Origin: a virus
Direction: 5' to 3' (one strand)
Length of the DNA stretch: 64,000 bases
Virus record (IMG/VR): IMGVR_UViG_3300044971_002537
Location: 1-64,000 of that record
How positions within the stretch are numbered: position 1 is the stretch's first letter; the number at the start of each line of letters is the position of its first letter. Position numbers and translations under genes: made by a program. This document shows, piece after piece, positions 1-8,279 of the stretch. The notes below the pieces were generated by a model. It was not told where the DNA came from. It saw only the letters and a program-made list of their open reading frames with translations, and did not search any database.

Positions 1-56
1 CCCGTGTCTAGGTAGCCCCAAAAGAATGGAATGTTTATGTTTAAAAAATTGCTCAT
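1..56 (-). CDS. start of a gene running off the left edge
   Basis: An ATG at 56 opens a reading frame that stays open to the window edge (18 codons, beginning MSNFLNINIPFF). It lies 42 nt downstream of the -10 box at 98-103, so it is the first gene this promoter could serve. No clear Shine-Dalgarno is visible. Too little protein is present to assign a function. Confidence 0.3.
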   Translation of the reverse strand, partial: MSNFLNINIPFFWGYLDT

Positions 57-97
57 CTGTACACCAATCTAGACGTTGAACAAAGCGACCTCCGAGG

Positions 98-126
98 ATT
101 ATAGTCTCCGGAGGTCGTGGTGTCAA
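98..126 (-). promoter_or_regulatory. consensus sigma70-type promoter with overlapping inverted repeat
   Basis: On the minus strand TTGACA (126-121) and TATAAT (103-98) are separated by 17 nt, a perfect consensus. A 9-bp inverted repeat (86-94 and 109-117) flanks the -10 box and runs into the spacer, so a repressor site is plausible. Transcription would run leftward out of the window, away from the GIY-YIG gene. Confidence 0.8.
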
Positions 127-140
127 GTGGCTTGTAGCTT

Positions 141-860
141 TTATTTTTGGCGAGACTTCTTTTCCAAAGAATCAGAATCTTGATTCTTAATAAATCTGTA
201 ATATAAAGACTTTGACTTAATGTAGCTATAACCAGTTAATTCGGATAATTCTTTGATTATGTCTGTTGGCTTTTTATTATCTTTGTTTATTTGGTTCCAT
301 TTTTCTAGCTGCCATTTTTTTGTCAATCCTAAATACTGAGGAAAATATAATCTGAGCCAGTCTTTAAACATACATCTAGATATATTTTTTCTTTTAGCGA
401 AGCTTGTTTGTGATTCTTTTGGGTCAGTGATCCATTCATTTATCAATGAGATGATATCTGAATAAGGAATTGTAAGATTCCTATCTCTATTAGAGACCCT
501 ATCCTCTAACGAATGCTTCTTCCACTGAGACTTAGGCTTTTTAGTTCTAGATCTAGCATATGTCATATCTCTAGAACTTAAGTTAATATTACACAATTGA
601 TCCTTAAAAAACCTAATCAAAAAAGCTTCACGCTCTTCTGCCTCTTCCCTAGACTCTAAAGACCACAATATTTTTAGGAAAAAATCATACTTGTTTATTA
701 TTGCTAATTTGTGCTTGTTTGAGTCAGATCTCTTATGGTCTTTTTCTCTAAAGTATATATTCTTTTCTGACGAGACACCAACATAAAAAAGATTTTCAGA
801 TATGCTGTATGTAGAATAGGCACAATTCTTTTTATATAACCCATAGACGTAATGTTGCAT
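141..860 (-). CDS. GIY-YIG homing endonuclease
   Basis: 239 aa. The N-terminal GIY-YIG nuclease core is visible: a 'VYGLY' strand near residue 5, 'FYVGVS' around residue 25, then the basic helix and the glutamate-containing helix (EAEEREAFLIRFF). The C-terminal 100 residues are basic and resemble the helical DNA-binding repeats of free-standing phage homing nucleases. The ATG at 860 was chosen because GGAGG lies 6 nt upstream; an earlier in-frame ATG has no ribosome-binding site. The gene is AT-rich relative to its neighbours and sits alone between structural-type genes, as expected of a mobile endonuclease. It would nick or cut an intronless or genelless allele to promote its own spread. Confidence 0.85.
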   Translation of the reverse strand: MQHYVYGLYKKNCAYSTYSISENLFYVGVSSEKNIYFREKDHKRSDSNKHKLAIINKYDFFLKILWSLESREEAEEREAFLIRFFKDQLCNINLSSRDMTYARSRTKKPKSQWKKHSLEDRVSNRDRNLTIPYSDIISLINEWITDPKESQTSFAKRKNISRCMFKDWLRLYFPQYLGLTKKWQLEKWNQINKDNKKPTDIIKELSELTGYSYIKSKSLYYRFIKNQDSDSLEKKSRQK

Positions 861-914
861 ATGTATCCTCCTATAGCATAATCGCAAAAAGTGGCGATGC
901 AAACATTAATTTTA

Positions 915-1814
915 CTATTTTGCATCTCCTTTTGCTTCTACTGGAGAATTTGCACGCCATTGCCTACATGACCAGAATTTTGCCTTCCATTTTGGTCCTG
1001 CATTATCGCAGTTATGTCTAGCTCTAAACGATTTTCTTCTAGCTGGATTATCTCTTTTTATAGATGACATCGGATCGCCGAAATTGACCTTGACCACATT
1101 ACCCTTCTCATTCTTAGTATAAACAGAGAACTTCTTTGGGCCTTTAGGAGTTCTAAACGGCTTATTGAGTGTTACAGTTCTACCCTGATATTCAGAAGCA
1201 TATGACTCATCTTCTTCTCCGCTATATGATTCTACAAAGTCAAAGATATTCTGAATATAAATCTCTGCCTTCGACACCATATCAGTAGTCCACTCTTCAA
1301 GTTCAATATCCATTGTTTCCATCTTGCTGACAATAGACATCAACTGAGTATGCATCTTTTTGATCTGGTCCTTAGCCATTTCTCCTTCTCCAGACTGAGC
1401 CCTTTTCCAAGACTTTGGATCGGGTCTATCCTTGTCTCCGGGCTTTGCTGGCCTATACTTTTTACCGAGCCGATCCTTCTTCTTCCTAATGTTTTCCCAG
1501 AGGCTTGAAGCCGCAATATCTTCTGTGTCTTCTCCAAAATCTTCATATTCAGATACTTCTGGAATATAAAAATTAGCCTCAGTAAGTTCTTCCTCAAATC
1601 CAAGCTCAATATCTTCAAGATACTTAATTGAGCACATGGAGAAATCTACTCTATCCATTGCTGAGCCAGAGTTTTTTGGTTTTCCTCTATACATAGCTAA
1701 GCAAGAAGAAACCTTTTCATCATTCTCTGCTTCTGAACCAGCAATATGATCCATGCATCTCTGCATGTAGTTTGCTTCTGACTCGTCCTTCTCTGGCTTT
1801 GGTGTATCAATCAT
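915..1814 (-). CDS. prohead scaffold/maturation-protease-region-like protein
   Basis: 299 aa, highly charged. Residues ~15-50 hold a short Cys-containing segment ending in SSCLAMYRGK, similar to the 'CMSxxxxE...xxCxSxW' elements seen in phage capsid-protease C-terminal regions. The last ~70 residues (KKFSVYTKNEKGNVVKVNFGDP...ARRKSFRARHNC...FWSCRQW) match a tail that recurs in phage prohead/virion proteins. The middle is an acidic, helical, scaffold-like region. The start overlaps the stop of the upstream gene (ATGA). No protease active site is recognisable, so the protein may be a scaffold or decoration component rather than the enzyme. Family known; exact role inferred. Confidence 0.6.
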   Translation of the reverse strand: MIDTPKPEKDESEANYMQRCMDHIAGSEAENDEKVSSCLAMYRGKPKNSGSAMDRVDFSMCSIKYLEDIELGFEEELTEANFYIPEVSEYEDFGEDTEDIAASSLWENIRKKKDRLGKKYRPAKPGDKDRPDPKSWKRAQSGEGEMAKDQIKKMHTQLMSIVSKMETMDIELEEWTTDMVSKAEIYIQNIFDFVESYSGEEDESYASEYQGRTVTLNKPFRTPKGPKKFSVYTKNEKGNVVKVNFGDPMSSIKRDNPARRKSFRARHNCDNAGPKWKAKFWSCRQWRANSPVEAKGDAK

Positions 1815-2320
1815 GTCAAATTGCCTAAAATACAGATCTCATAAGTGGCCCCAGAGCCACTAACGTCGAATAAACTAATGTTCTTCTGGGTAGAACTAAC
1901 TGTTAGTTTGTAAGGATCATTATAGGTGAAACTTGAATAAGGTTTGATAAGCAAGTTTCCGGAACCACCATTGAAAAGGTTTGTGAAAGCGTTCGAGCCT
2001 GTCGCCCTAATGTTGATGTCCCTGTTTTGGACTGTAGAAGTATTATAGACCGTGACGGTCTTAACCCCGGAAAAGGCCACAGTAGAAGTAATCCCAAATG
2101 ATTCGTTAGTCATCGCATTAAGATCAAGAATTACGGACCCGCCTGATGGAAGTACCCCAGTATTTTTTACTGCTGCATCAATCTCAAAATTGCCAGTGCC
2201 ATAGGTATATGCCCTATTGGCTGTAATAGACTCATTCTCAGATCTGATAGTGCCAGACTGAGTCTCTGTGAAATTGAAGGATGTTTTTACTAGAGAACTA
2301 GCCGTTACTACTATTGTCAT
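1811..2320 (-). CDS. putative virion structural protein
   Basis: 169 aa, rich in Ser, Thr, Gly and Asn with alternating beta-strand character and no Cys in most of its length, as in tail or decoration beta-sandwich proteins. I start at the ATG at 2320 (MTIVVTAS); an in-frame TTG at 2332 is possible. Its 5' end overlaps the upstream membrane-protein gene by 23 nt and its stop overlaps the next gene (ATGA), so the genes are translationally coupled. The family is not recognised; the structural role is inferred from composition and position. Confidence 0.55.
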   Translation of the reverse strand: MTIVVTASSLVKTSFNFTETQSGTIRSENESITANRAYTYGTGNFEIDAAVKNTGVLPSGGSVILDLNAMTNESFGITSTVAFSGVKTVTVYNTSTVQNRDINIRATGSNAFTNLFNGGSGNLLIKPYSSFTYNDPYKLTVSSTQKNISLFDVSGSGATYEICILGNLT

Positions 2321-2594
2321 TCTTTGCCCCAAAATAGCTGTCTAGAATTCTTCGAATCACCCAAGATATCAAAGCTTGAAACAACATAAACCCAAATGAT
2401 CCATACATGCCTACAGCTTTATCCTCCAGATGGGCTTCCGCTGAAGCCCTATCAGTAAAAGAGGAGAGGTCCTCTTTTGAGAGGGTAGCGGCCTTCTCGA
2501 CTCGTCTCTTCATTCTCTCGGCGTCACGCTCGCCCCTTCTGCCAGACTTAGCCGAATAGCCGAACTCTTTGCAGTATTCTTCATACCAGTTCAC
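2298..2594 (-). CDS. small membrane-anchored protein, GTG start
   Basis: 98 aa. The N-terminal two thirds is basic and helical (many Arg/Glu/Lys); a single membrane segment follows near residues 68-88 (GFMLFQALISWVI). I chose the GTG at 2594 because GGAGG sits exactly 6 nt upstream; the longer ATG start at 2618 has no such site. It could be a holin-like or virion-anchor protein, but no family is recognised. Confidence 0.6.
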   Translation of the reverse strand: MNWYEEYCKEFGYSAKSGRRGERDAERMKRRVEKAATLSKEDLSSFTDRASAEAHLEDKAVGMYGSFGFMLFQALISWVIRRILDSYFGAKNDNSSNG

Positions 2595-2874
2595 GAGCCA
2601 CCTCCATATCGGGAGCATTGTCTACACTGATTTTGAACGATTTATCCGTTATGGTAATGGATTTTAGGGTGGGCCGAACTGCATTCAAGAGCCGCATCGG
2701 CCCCATCTTTGTTATAAAAACCTGAACTGCTGGTGATCCAAATTTGATTACTGGATTGCCATCTTCTGACGAGATAACTAGGTTGATCTCATCACCACAT
2801 TTGATATTTACGCCATCAGATACCTCGACTGTCTTATTCTTTACTAATTCCTCAAAAAGATCTATTAGCTTCAT
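2581..2874 (-). CDS. hypothetical protein in the structural operon
   Basis: 97 aa, beginning MKLIDLFEEL, with a GGAG site 6 nt upstream. Predicted mixed alpha/beta, no signal peptide or membrane segment. It shares 14 nt with the next gene and its 5' end overlaps the -1-frame extension described at 2852-3052. Function unknown. Confidence 0.6.
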   Translation of the reverse strand: MKLIDLFEELVKNKTVEVSDGVNIKCGDEINLVISSEDGNPVIKFGSPAVQVFITKMGPMRLLNAVRPTLKSITITDKSFKISVDNAPDMEVARELV

Positions 2875-3052
2875 TGTATACTCCATTGTGATCATCGTCG
2901 TGAATTGCTAATAGTTCTTCATATGATAAATCGTCTAAGCTAGATATTCCATGTTGTGATTGTAGGTGTTGTACTAATTGATCTCGGCTAGGAAAAGACG
3001 ATCCATTAAGTTGCCACCTACGATAACTAATACGAGAATACGTAGTACTCAG
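2852..3052 (-). other. -1 frame extension of the thioredoxin-like protein
   Basis: A 66-codon open frame with no usable ATG, GTG or TTG start that begins exactly at the -1 frame of the preceding gene, directly after its A-AAA-AAC-TGA ending. Its product is protein-like (YRRWQLNGSSFPSRDQLVQHL, then LDDLSYEELLAIHDDDH) with Trp-, His- and Asp-rich motifs, unlike random sequence. It is best read as the C-terminal domain of a frameshift fusion, or as the tail of one gene split by an error in the A8 run. Confidence 0.55.
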
Positions 3053-3678
3053 TTTTTTTTAGACCACTTAATATAAGTGTCATAAGACATTGAGCCGGTG
3101 AAGATTTTAGAGACTCCGTCCTTGTTCACATAAAAGAAAGATGGAATCGCTGTGTGCTTGAGTTTCAGCCTGTCAATCTCGTCATAAGATGCCTCATTAT
3201 CTAGATCAAGCACTTGAAGATCATTAAAAGCTTCTGGCCCAACATCCCAACCAGCATTTTTATGTTCATCATTCTTAAGTTTGGCAACGATATTCTTATC
3301 TACTGACACGCACGGTGGACAAACGGACGGTTGTGTAATTAATACTATTCTTGGAAAAGTATCTGGAGGCGTCTCTTTTGCCAACTTCTTACAGCCACAA
3401 TCTTTATCAGAATCCTTACATGGGCAATCTGTCAGGGAAGTGCCACCATCGTATGAGACTTTGCCATTTTTACATTTACATTCAGTGACTGGCTTTGGCG
3501 GTTCTGGCTTAGGGATAGGAACCAGATCATCAGCACCGATAGGTGCTACCATCATCATAGCACCAGCAATACCATAAGCATCAAGATCTTCAGCCGAAAA
3601 ATCGAGCACAGTGGGTGTACTCTTAGTTGGCATGAACATTATGAGTAGTATGATTGCTAGAATGAGGGCTCTTTTCAT
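3049..3678 (-). CDS. exported thioredoxin-like protein (CPPC)
   Basis: 209 aa. An N-terminal signal peptide or anchor (residues 1-20, MKRALILAIILLIMFM) is followed by a proline-rich stretch and a Cys-rich linker with CKCK, CPC and CGC motifs (residues ~68-98). A thioredoxin fold comes next with the redox motif CPPC near residue 122 and the cis-proline element AIPSFF near residue 183. The likely role is disulfide or redox chemistry in the periplasm or on the virion. GGAG lies 6 nt before the ATG. The gene ends in a slippery A8C run and may be extended by frameshifting. Confidence 0.75.
   Translation of the reverse strand: MKRALILAIILLIMFMPTKSTPTVLDFSAEDLDAYGIAGAMMMVAPIGADDLVPIPKPEPPKPVTECKCKNGKVSYDGGTSLTDCPCKDSDKDCGCKKLAKETPPDTFPRIVLITQPSVCPPCVSVDKNIVAKLKNDEHKNAGWDVGPEAFNDLQVLDLDNEASYDEIDRLKLKHTAIPSFFYVNKDGVSKIFTGSMSYDTYIKWSKKN
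3052..3058 (-). promoter_or_regulatory. candidate -1 ribosomal frameshift slippery site
   Basis: In the zero frame the gene ends TCT AAA AAA AAC TGA, which contains the canonical heptamer A AAA AAC immediately before the stop. Six nt downstream CTACG can pair with CGTAG across an 18-nt loop, a weak stimulatory stem at a suitable distance. Confidence 0.5.
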
Positions 3679-3687
3679 CTTCGTCTC

Positions 3688-4575
3688 CTACCAGCTTAGG
3701 CTAGTATCTACTTTAGCTTTAAAGCCATTGAAATCAGAAATTGCCCAGCAATCGCCAGTCCTCATCATCCTATCGATCACTTCGGCATCTACCCAGAAGC
3801 ATCCATCAGGCTGATCGAGTTTGCGTTTCGTTATTTTTAGATAATCTCCCCAGCTATTACTAATGAGCCCACCCGGTCTTTTTGATTCATCGTCGACTGC
3901 TAGGCCGAACATAGAGTGCTGCCAAGTTGTGTCTTGTTTGCAAAAACCTTCACTGTCGGTTTTTGTTGAAAAGCCCAGACTCGACCCAGTTACTACAGGA
4001 TGACCACTTGCTATGCTATCTCTAAAGCTTTCCCAAGATTTTACTCTCGCAAATTGTCTTACTACTGTCTCCTTGGAGATAGTCTCTAAGGTTTTAGGGA
4101 AACCACTAGCATTTGACCACCTTCTACAACGATCTACAGAATAAGTAGTAACATCTATATTCCCATACTTACCCTTCGCCAACGTACCAAATTCATTGAC
4201 ATAGCTTATGGCATGAGCTACTACGCATCCGTCTCCGCTTATTCTATACCCGCCAAATTTTCTTCCTCCACCATAGATCATTTCTTCAGAGGTATAGTTT
4301 ACAAAAGTTTCTCTGTCGCCATTAGCTATTTCGACAGCTTTCAATGTATCTACTGCTCCAGCAACGCCAAACCCAACACATGATCCAATATTTCCTTGAT
4401 TTCTTAATAGGAAGTTGATACCTATCTTTGTGTAGCTCTTGTGTAGGCAGACTACCTTCCCCTTGCCGACTCCAACGAGGAGAGGAGCGACTGAGGAAAA
4501 TACCCCAACCCGCTCCTCCATTGCGGCTACTTCGTCTGGAAGGTCGACCCAGCCACTAATATTGTATTCTGGCAT
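3688..4575 (-). CDS. papain-like (C1) cysteine protease
   Basis: 295 aa. The C1 peptidase signature is present: the oxyanion Gln and catalytic Cys in NQGNIGSCVGFG (near residue 85), the catalytic His in WQHSMFG (near residue 220) and the Asn in ISNSWGD (near residue 240). There is no signal peptide or pro-domain beyond ~70 residues, so it acts in the cell or in the virion. The start at 4575 has AGGAG 8 nt upstream. Its first 20 nt overlap the tandem-HNH gene. Known as a family in bacteria and some phages; the target is unknown, with head proteins or host proteins possible. Confidence 0.85.
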   Translation of the reverse strand: MPEYNISGWVDLPDEVAAMEERVGVFSSVAPLLVGVGKGKVVCLHKSYTKIGINFLLRNQGNIGSCVGFGVAGAVDTLKAVEIANGDRETFVNYTSEEMIYGGGRKFGGYRISGDGCVVAHAISYVNEFGTLAKGKYGNIDVTTYSVDRCRRWSNASGFPKTLETISKETVVRQFARVKSWESFRDSIASGHPVVTGSSLGFSTKTDSEGFCKQDTTWQHSMFGLAVDDESKRPGGLISNSWGDYLKITKRKLDQPDGCFWVDAEVIDRMMRTGDCWAISDFNGFKAKVDTSLSW

Positions 4576-5758
4576 CTTCAAGGCTCCTTTGATAGATAGT
4601 GATTTCACTACAGATACTAATAAAATTTTCTTTAGTAAGATTCAGCTTCATCTTATTCAAATACTTGTTCGAAAATCTTACATTATCTATTGTGTACGGA
4701 AGGTTGCTATCTACCCTATCCAGAGACGCGGTATTCTCTTCGCCGATCTTGCCGACCAAGAGTGGCATTCCTGATAAGTAACATCTGCCGCCCTGCTTTA
4801 TGAAAAGACTATTTACTGAGATAATATCAAGGTCAAAGTCAATTTTTCTGTATTTGGCGTTAGCTTTAAACCTACTGAACCACGAATTGTTAATATAGCT
4901 TCTGTTAGGAATATTGCTACTGTCCGGGCTCAGGTGATTATCATGTACCATTTTACATAGAGACACAAATAATTCATCTGGAACTCCCCACTGCATAATA
5001 TTGATCTGCTTATGTATCCACTGAATGTTGCCGACAGAATAAGATTTTCTACTGTCAATTCTATCTAGGCTTGCAGTAGTCTCACTACCCTTACCAAATT
5101 TCAGCTTATGTCCACTATGCACACATACGCCATCCTGTTTTTCCCATTGCCCCCATGCATCCTCAATTGTTATATTGAAGCCGATGTCTCTCTTTTTAGC
5201 ACCACTCCTAATTTTTGACCAAATATCTCCAGATATATCATTTAGACCACGAAACCTTTTGTTATGTATTCCCAAATAGCAATCTAAATTTTTAGGCTCA
5301 TTAGCTAGAGCACTTTTAACTCTAGCATACCCGAATCCTGTTATTTCTCTTATCTTGCTTAGATTGTTACCGGACCTATACAGTTCTACTACTTTAAGGT
5401 TCTCAACTGACTTTATCTTTTTGGCTTCAGATATCCTATCGAGCCTCTTTTTATATTTTGGCGTCCTGCTGTTTAATTTTACGTTATTTCTTTTGAGGCA
5501 TGAGTAGATTGTAGTCTTGTCGCAATTGAATCTATCTGCTATGTCTTCAATCTTATGAAATGAATTATATAGCTGAATTATTTCATCCTTATGAACATCA
5601 ATACAAACATTGGCTCTGGATTTTACTCCTACCCTTTGAAGATATTTACAGACTAAGCTCCTATCACAATTGAGAATTTTAGATATGTCATATGAAGATA
5701 GACCAGAGCTGTACATTGAAATTACTTCGCTATAGTCCCTCGAAGGTCCCCTTCCCAT
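4556..5758 (-). CDS. homing endonuclease with two HNH-type domains
   Basis: 400 aa. The first ~130 residues hold repeated helix-turn-helix units (GLSSYDISKILNCDRSLV; KIEDIADRFNCDKTTIY; NLSKIREITGFGYARV). Two copies of an HNH/EndoVII-like nuclease core follow: the first around residues 205-260 (GVCVHSG...ASLDRIDS...GNIQWIH), the second around residues 325-385 (GRCYLSG...ASLDRVDS...DNVRFSN). The tandem domains may cut both strands as a pseudo-dimer. It overlaps the protease gene downstream and starts at the stop codon of 5758, as an inserted free-standing endonuclease would. Confidence 0.8.
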   Translation of the reverse strand: MGRGPSRDYSEVISMYSSGLSSYDISKILNCDRSLVCKYLQRVGVKSRANVCIDVHKDEIIQLYNSFHKIEDIADRFNCDKTTIYSCLKRNNVKLNSRTPKYKKRLDRISEAKKIKSVENLKVVELYRSGNNLSKIREITGFGYARVKSALANEPKNLDCYLGIHNKRFRGLNDISGDIWSKIRSGAKKRDIGFNITIEDAWGQWEKQDGVCVHSGHKLKFGKGSETTASLDRIDSRKSYSVGNIQWIHKQINIMQWGVPDELFVSLCKMVHDNHLSPDSSNIPNRSYINNSWFSRFKANAKYRKIDFDLDIISVNSLFIKQGGRCYLSGMPLLVGKIGEENTASLDRVDSNLPYTIDNVRFSNKYLNKMKLNLTKENFISICSEITIYQRSLEDARIQY

Positions 5759-6156
5759 TATTTAATCCCGGCTTTAAGACCTTCACAAATTTCGTATAGC
5801 TCTTCCGCCAGATCTGTTTTGTTCTCTGCCGTAAAATCGGCATAGGTATTAGTTACTGGGTCTGCGAATTTGGACAGATCGGTAGCCTTTTTAAAGGCCT
5901 CATTGCCTTTGGTCGGCATAACCTTATCTCTGACAGAGCGGAATCTGACAAAAACATCACCAAAGTCTTTAGAACCAGCAGCATCTAGTTCTTTGACATA
6001 AATGTACGCACCCTTGTAGACCGTGTACCACTTTCTGGCATCCTGAACGGACATGCCATCTTCTTTTACCGCTTTTGCTACTGATTCCTTATCGGCACCA
6101 ATCGCCGAGCAACTCATCAAAACCAATAGGACGAGCGTAGCTAGTCTATTTTGCAT
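5758..6156 (-). CDS. exported small protein, possible lipoprotein
   Basis: 132 aa. It has a signal sequence with a lipobox-like end (LATLVLLVLMSCS, Cys near residue 18), then a helical, charged mature domain. I prefer the ATG at 6156, preceded by GGGGAT, because it puts the signal at the N-terminus. It lies between two small membrane-protein genes and the nuclease, suggesting an envelope function such as a spanin-like or lysis-accessory role, which I cannot confirm. Confidence 0.6.
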   Translation of the reverse strand: MQNRLATLVLLVLMSCSAIGADKESVAKAVKEDGMSVQDARKWYTVYKGAYIYVKELDAAGSKDFGDVFVRFRSVRDKVMPTKGNEAFKKATDLSKFADPVTNTYADFTAENKTDLAEELYEICEGLKAGIK

Positions 6157-6442
6157 TTTTGATCCCCGTGTGGATGTCATAGAATCGAGTATCGATCTCT
6201 TTGATCAGGGCAAGAAGCTCAACATTCCCGATAGCAACAGCTCTATTTCTAAGATGTCGCAAGGCGTCCTGATCTGCTTTTTCGTCGTCAACAGCCACTG
6301 ACCCACCGAAGGAAGGGATCTTTACCTTGTCCTTCAGAGAGACGAAGGCGACCTTGATCTTATCCCAAAACGCGACGATGGCGATAAGAACACCACCTAC
6401 TGGCACTTTGTTGGCGATAAGGAAATCGATGACAGATTGCAT
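6146..6442 (-). CDS. small membrane protein
   Basis: 98 aa. A single hydrophobic segment near residues 12-26 (VPVGGVLIAIVAFW) is followed by a charged helical domain. The start codon overlaps the upstream stop (TAATG), so it is coupled to the 84-aa membrane protein. The pair resembles holin/antiholin or spanin-type lysis modules in size and topology, but no signature is present. Confidence 0.6.
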   Translation of the reverse strand: MQSVIDFLIANKVPVGGVLIAIVAFWDKIKVAFVSLKDKVKIPSFGGSVAVDDEKADQDALRHLRNRAVAIGNVELLALIKEIDTRFYDIHTGIKNAK

Positions 6443-6696
6443 TATTTGTTGTCCTTCAAAAATCTTAGTGACAGTTCACTTACTACAGTTAGTACTATGG
6501 CTGCAATTCCTGAGTGCTCGCCAAACATTTCTGGCTTAACATTGGCCAAAAGGGACGTAACAACAGTAGCCAATCCCATCAGGATAGCTGTGCGTGTTAC
6601 CTTGGCGATATCGACAGTATCTACCTTGCCAACAGGAGTTACTGATGGTTCAGACTTGCCGAACATTGCGTTTTTTAGTTTAGACAGGAAGTTCAT
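6442..6696 (-). CDS. two-TM small membrane protein (holin candidate)
   Basis: 84 aa with a basic N-terminus, a hydrophobic segment at residues ~34-51 and another at ~63-80, short loops, and a charged tail. Size and topology fit a class II holin. AAGGTG lies upstream of the ATG. It is the first gene after the hairpin at 6717-6738. Function inferred from topology only. Confidence 0.55.
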   Translation of the reverse strand: MNFLSKLKNAMFGKSEPSVTPVGKVDTVDIAKVTRTAILMGLATVVTSLLANVKPEMFGEHSGIAAIVLTVVSELSLRFLKDNK

Positions 6697-6716
6697 AAGG
6701 TTTCACCTTAAAATAG

Positions 6717-6738
6717 GTGGGGGACTTTCGTCCCCCAC
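6717..6738 (-). terminator. hairpin with GAAA loop
   Basis: A 9-bp perfect GC-rich stem with a GAAA tetraloop on the minus strand, followed by CTATTTT. It ends transcription of the virion gene at 6751-7380 or attenuates entry into the downstream membrane genes. Confidence 0.65.
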
Positions 6739-6750
6739 GTTGGGAAAAGA

Positions 6751-7380
6751 TTAGCCAGTGATCGCTGGATATTCGTCCGTGATTGGGTTGCGTGACCCAT
6801 CCATGTAGGTCAACTCACCCGGAACAGACCGGAAGGTGACGAACTGAGCTTCATCAGAAGAGGCGACAGCGTTGTTAGTCGTAGACCGGAACGTATCGTT
6901 CAAAGAAGATGGAGCCGTAGTCCAGTTGGTTCTCTTACCAGCAATCTTAGTAAAGCTGAAGTACCCGGCCCGAATGGCTGTAGAATACTTGTAGCCCCAA
7001 GACTTCTGAATAAGAGCGGTTCTTCGGCGGTACGAGTCGCCATCGGTGAACAGTAGAGCATTGTTTGCAATACCGTTAACTGTGGTGCTATACCCCTGAA
7101 TCAGTGCAGCGTTTGGCTCATACGCGAACGTGCCAGCAGCAAATGCCTTCTGGGCACTATACGTATGGAAAGTTCCGCTAGCAGCAATAGGACGACTACG
7201 TCTTGTGGACATAGTACTGTTTGTGACAGCGTCTTTGATAGACAAAGTCTGGGTGTAGGGATTTCCAGTCGTGACAGTCGTGGCATCGGTAATACCGAGG
7301 GCGACAGCCCCAATTTGCTCCAGAGGGGCTACGCCCGTTCCTCTACAGCTAACAACATAACCAGTTGGCAAAAGTGCCAT
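6751..7380 (-). CDS. putative virion structural protein
   Basis: 209 aa, Ala-, Thr- and Ser-rich and predicted mostly beta, with no Cys after residue ~12. It starts at MALLPTGYV with GGAG 7 nt upstream. It is followed directly by a strong hairpin terminator, so it is probably abundantly expressed as a late gene. Composition suggests a tail, fibre or decoration protein; no family is recognised. Confidence 0.55.
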   Translation of the reverse strand: MALLPTGYVVSCRGTGVAPLEQIGAVALGITDATTVTTGNPYTQTLSIKDAVTNSTMSTRRSRPIAASGTFHTYSAQKAFAAGTFAYEPNAALIQGYSTTVNGIANNALLFTDGDSYRRRTALIQKSWGYKYSTAIRAGYFSFTKIAGKRTNWTTAPSSLNDTFRSTTNNAVASSDEAQFVTFRSVPGELTYMDGSRNPITDEYPAITG

Positions 7381-7452
7381 AATAGATCTCCACAATATCC
7401 ATCCCAAGGGTCCAGTAAAAGAGAAGTCCTGTCTTCCTAAGGATAAATACGC

Positions 7453-8013
7453 TTAGACCTCATCTGAGGTCAATATATTGACCACCCCAGAAGTTCTGAG
7501 ATCTTCAAGTTTTGTGTCATATGACTCATCTTTCTCTGAATCTGACGTGATCGACCTATATGACCCATCTTCGTAGACGCCAATTGCCCATTTCTTTTTA
7601 CCGGAAATTTCACAGATTATTTGGGCGATGATGCTGTGCTGATTAATATTTAGGGCTATTTCGACCTTTGGTCTAACATCAGTCAGACTGAACATCTTGC
7701 CAATTCCGATGAAAAATCGATATCTACTGACGATTTTGAGTGCTTCTATACCATCAACTAGGTCTAGAGCATTTTTGTCAGCCTCGGTCAGGTCGAAATT
7801 AGTATGGCAGAACCAGCAGTCGAACATATTATTGGGAGACATAGTCTCAAGCGGCCCGTAGACTCCTAGTGGAGTCCTAATTTGCATCGGGAGTTCGAGC
7901 ATTTGCAGATTTGGCATATCCTCATCAGATTCATCCATATCCATATCAATATCAAGGTTATCTTCCACAACCTCATCAACCCATCTTTCCCACGCTATTT
8001 TTCGCTCTTTCAT
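7453..8013 (-). CDS. hypothetical acidic protein
   Basis: 186 aa with a very acidic stretch at residues ~15-34 (DNLDIDMDMDESDEDM) and a CWFC pair near residue 68 that could bind metal. The C-terminal half is mixed alpha/beta. ATG at 8013 overlaps the stop of the upstream 89-aa gene. Not recognised. Confidence 0.55.
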   Translation of the reverse strand: MKERKIAWERWVDEVVEDNLDIDMDMDESDEDMPNLQMLELPMQIRTPLGVYGPLETMSPNNMFDCWFCHTNFDLTEADKNALDLVDGIEALKIVSRYRFFIGIGKMFSLTDVRPKVEIALNINQHSIIAQIICEISGKKKWAIGVYEDGSYRSITSDSEKDESYDTKLEDLRTSGVVNILTSDEV

Positions 8014-8279
8014 GCTGTGTACTCACTTGGCTTGATAGTTTTGTTGACGGATTTTAGGAAATAGTCAGCTTCTGAGCAGAGCCCACCTTCTCGGATTTTG
8101 GACTCAATAACATCCATGCAGGAATGTCTGACCTTACCATTGAGTACTGAATCGGATATTCTGACTAGATTCTCTATATTGTCAAAGCCAAATTCTATTT
8201 GCAGACTTCCATCTTCAATATAGAATGTTAGGTAGTCAGCCTTATCTACAGGCTTCTTCGATTTCTTTTGCCAAAACAT
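8010..8279 (-). CDS. hypothetical protein
   Basis: 89 aa beginning MFWQKKSKKPVDK. GGGAG lies about 11 nt before the ATG at 8279. It overlaps the end of the glycosyltransferase gene by 38 nt and is coupled to the downstream gene (ATGA). No recognisable domain. Confidence 0.5.
   Translation of the reverse strand: MFWQKKSKKPVDKADYLTFYIEDGSLQIEFGFDNIENLVRISDSVLNGKVRHSCMDVIESKIREGGLCSEADYFLKSVNKTIKPSEYTA

Noticed and set aside
704-925. 73-codon minus-strand frame overlapping the GIY-YIG gene start
   Set aside because: It shares sequence with the nuclease in another frame and has no ribosome-binding site or domain; the GGAGG-led GIY-YIG start explains the region.
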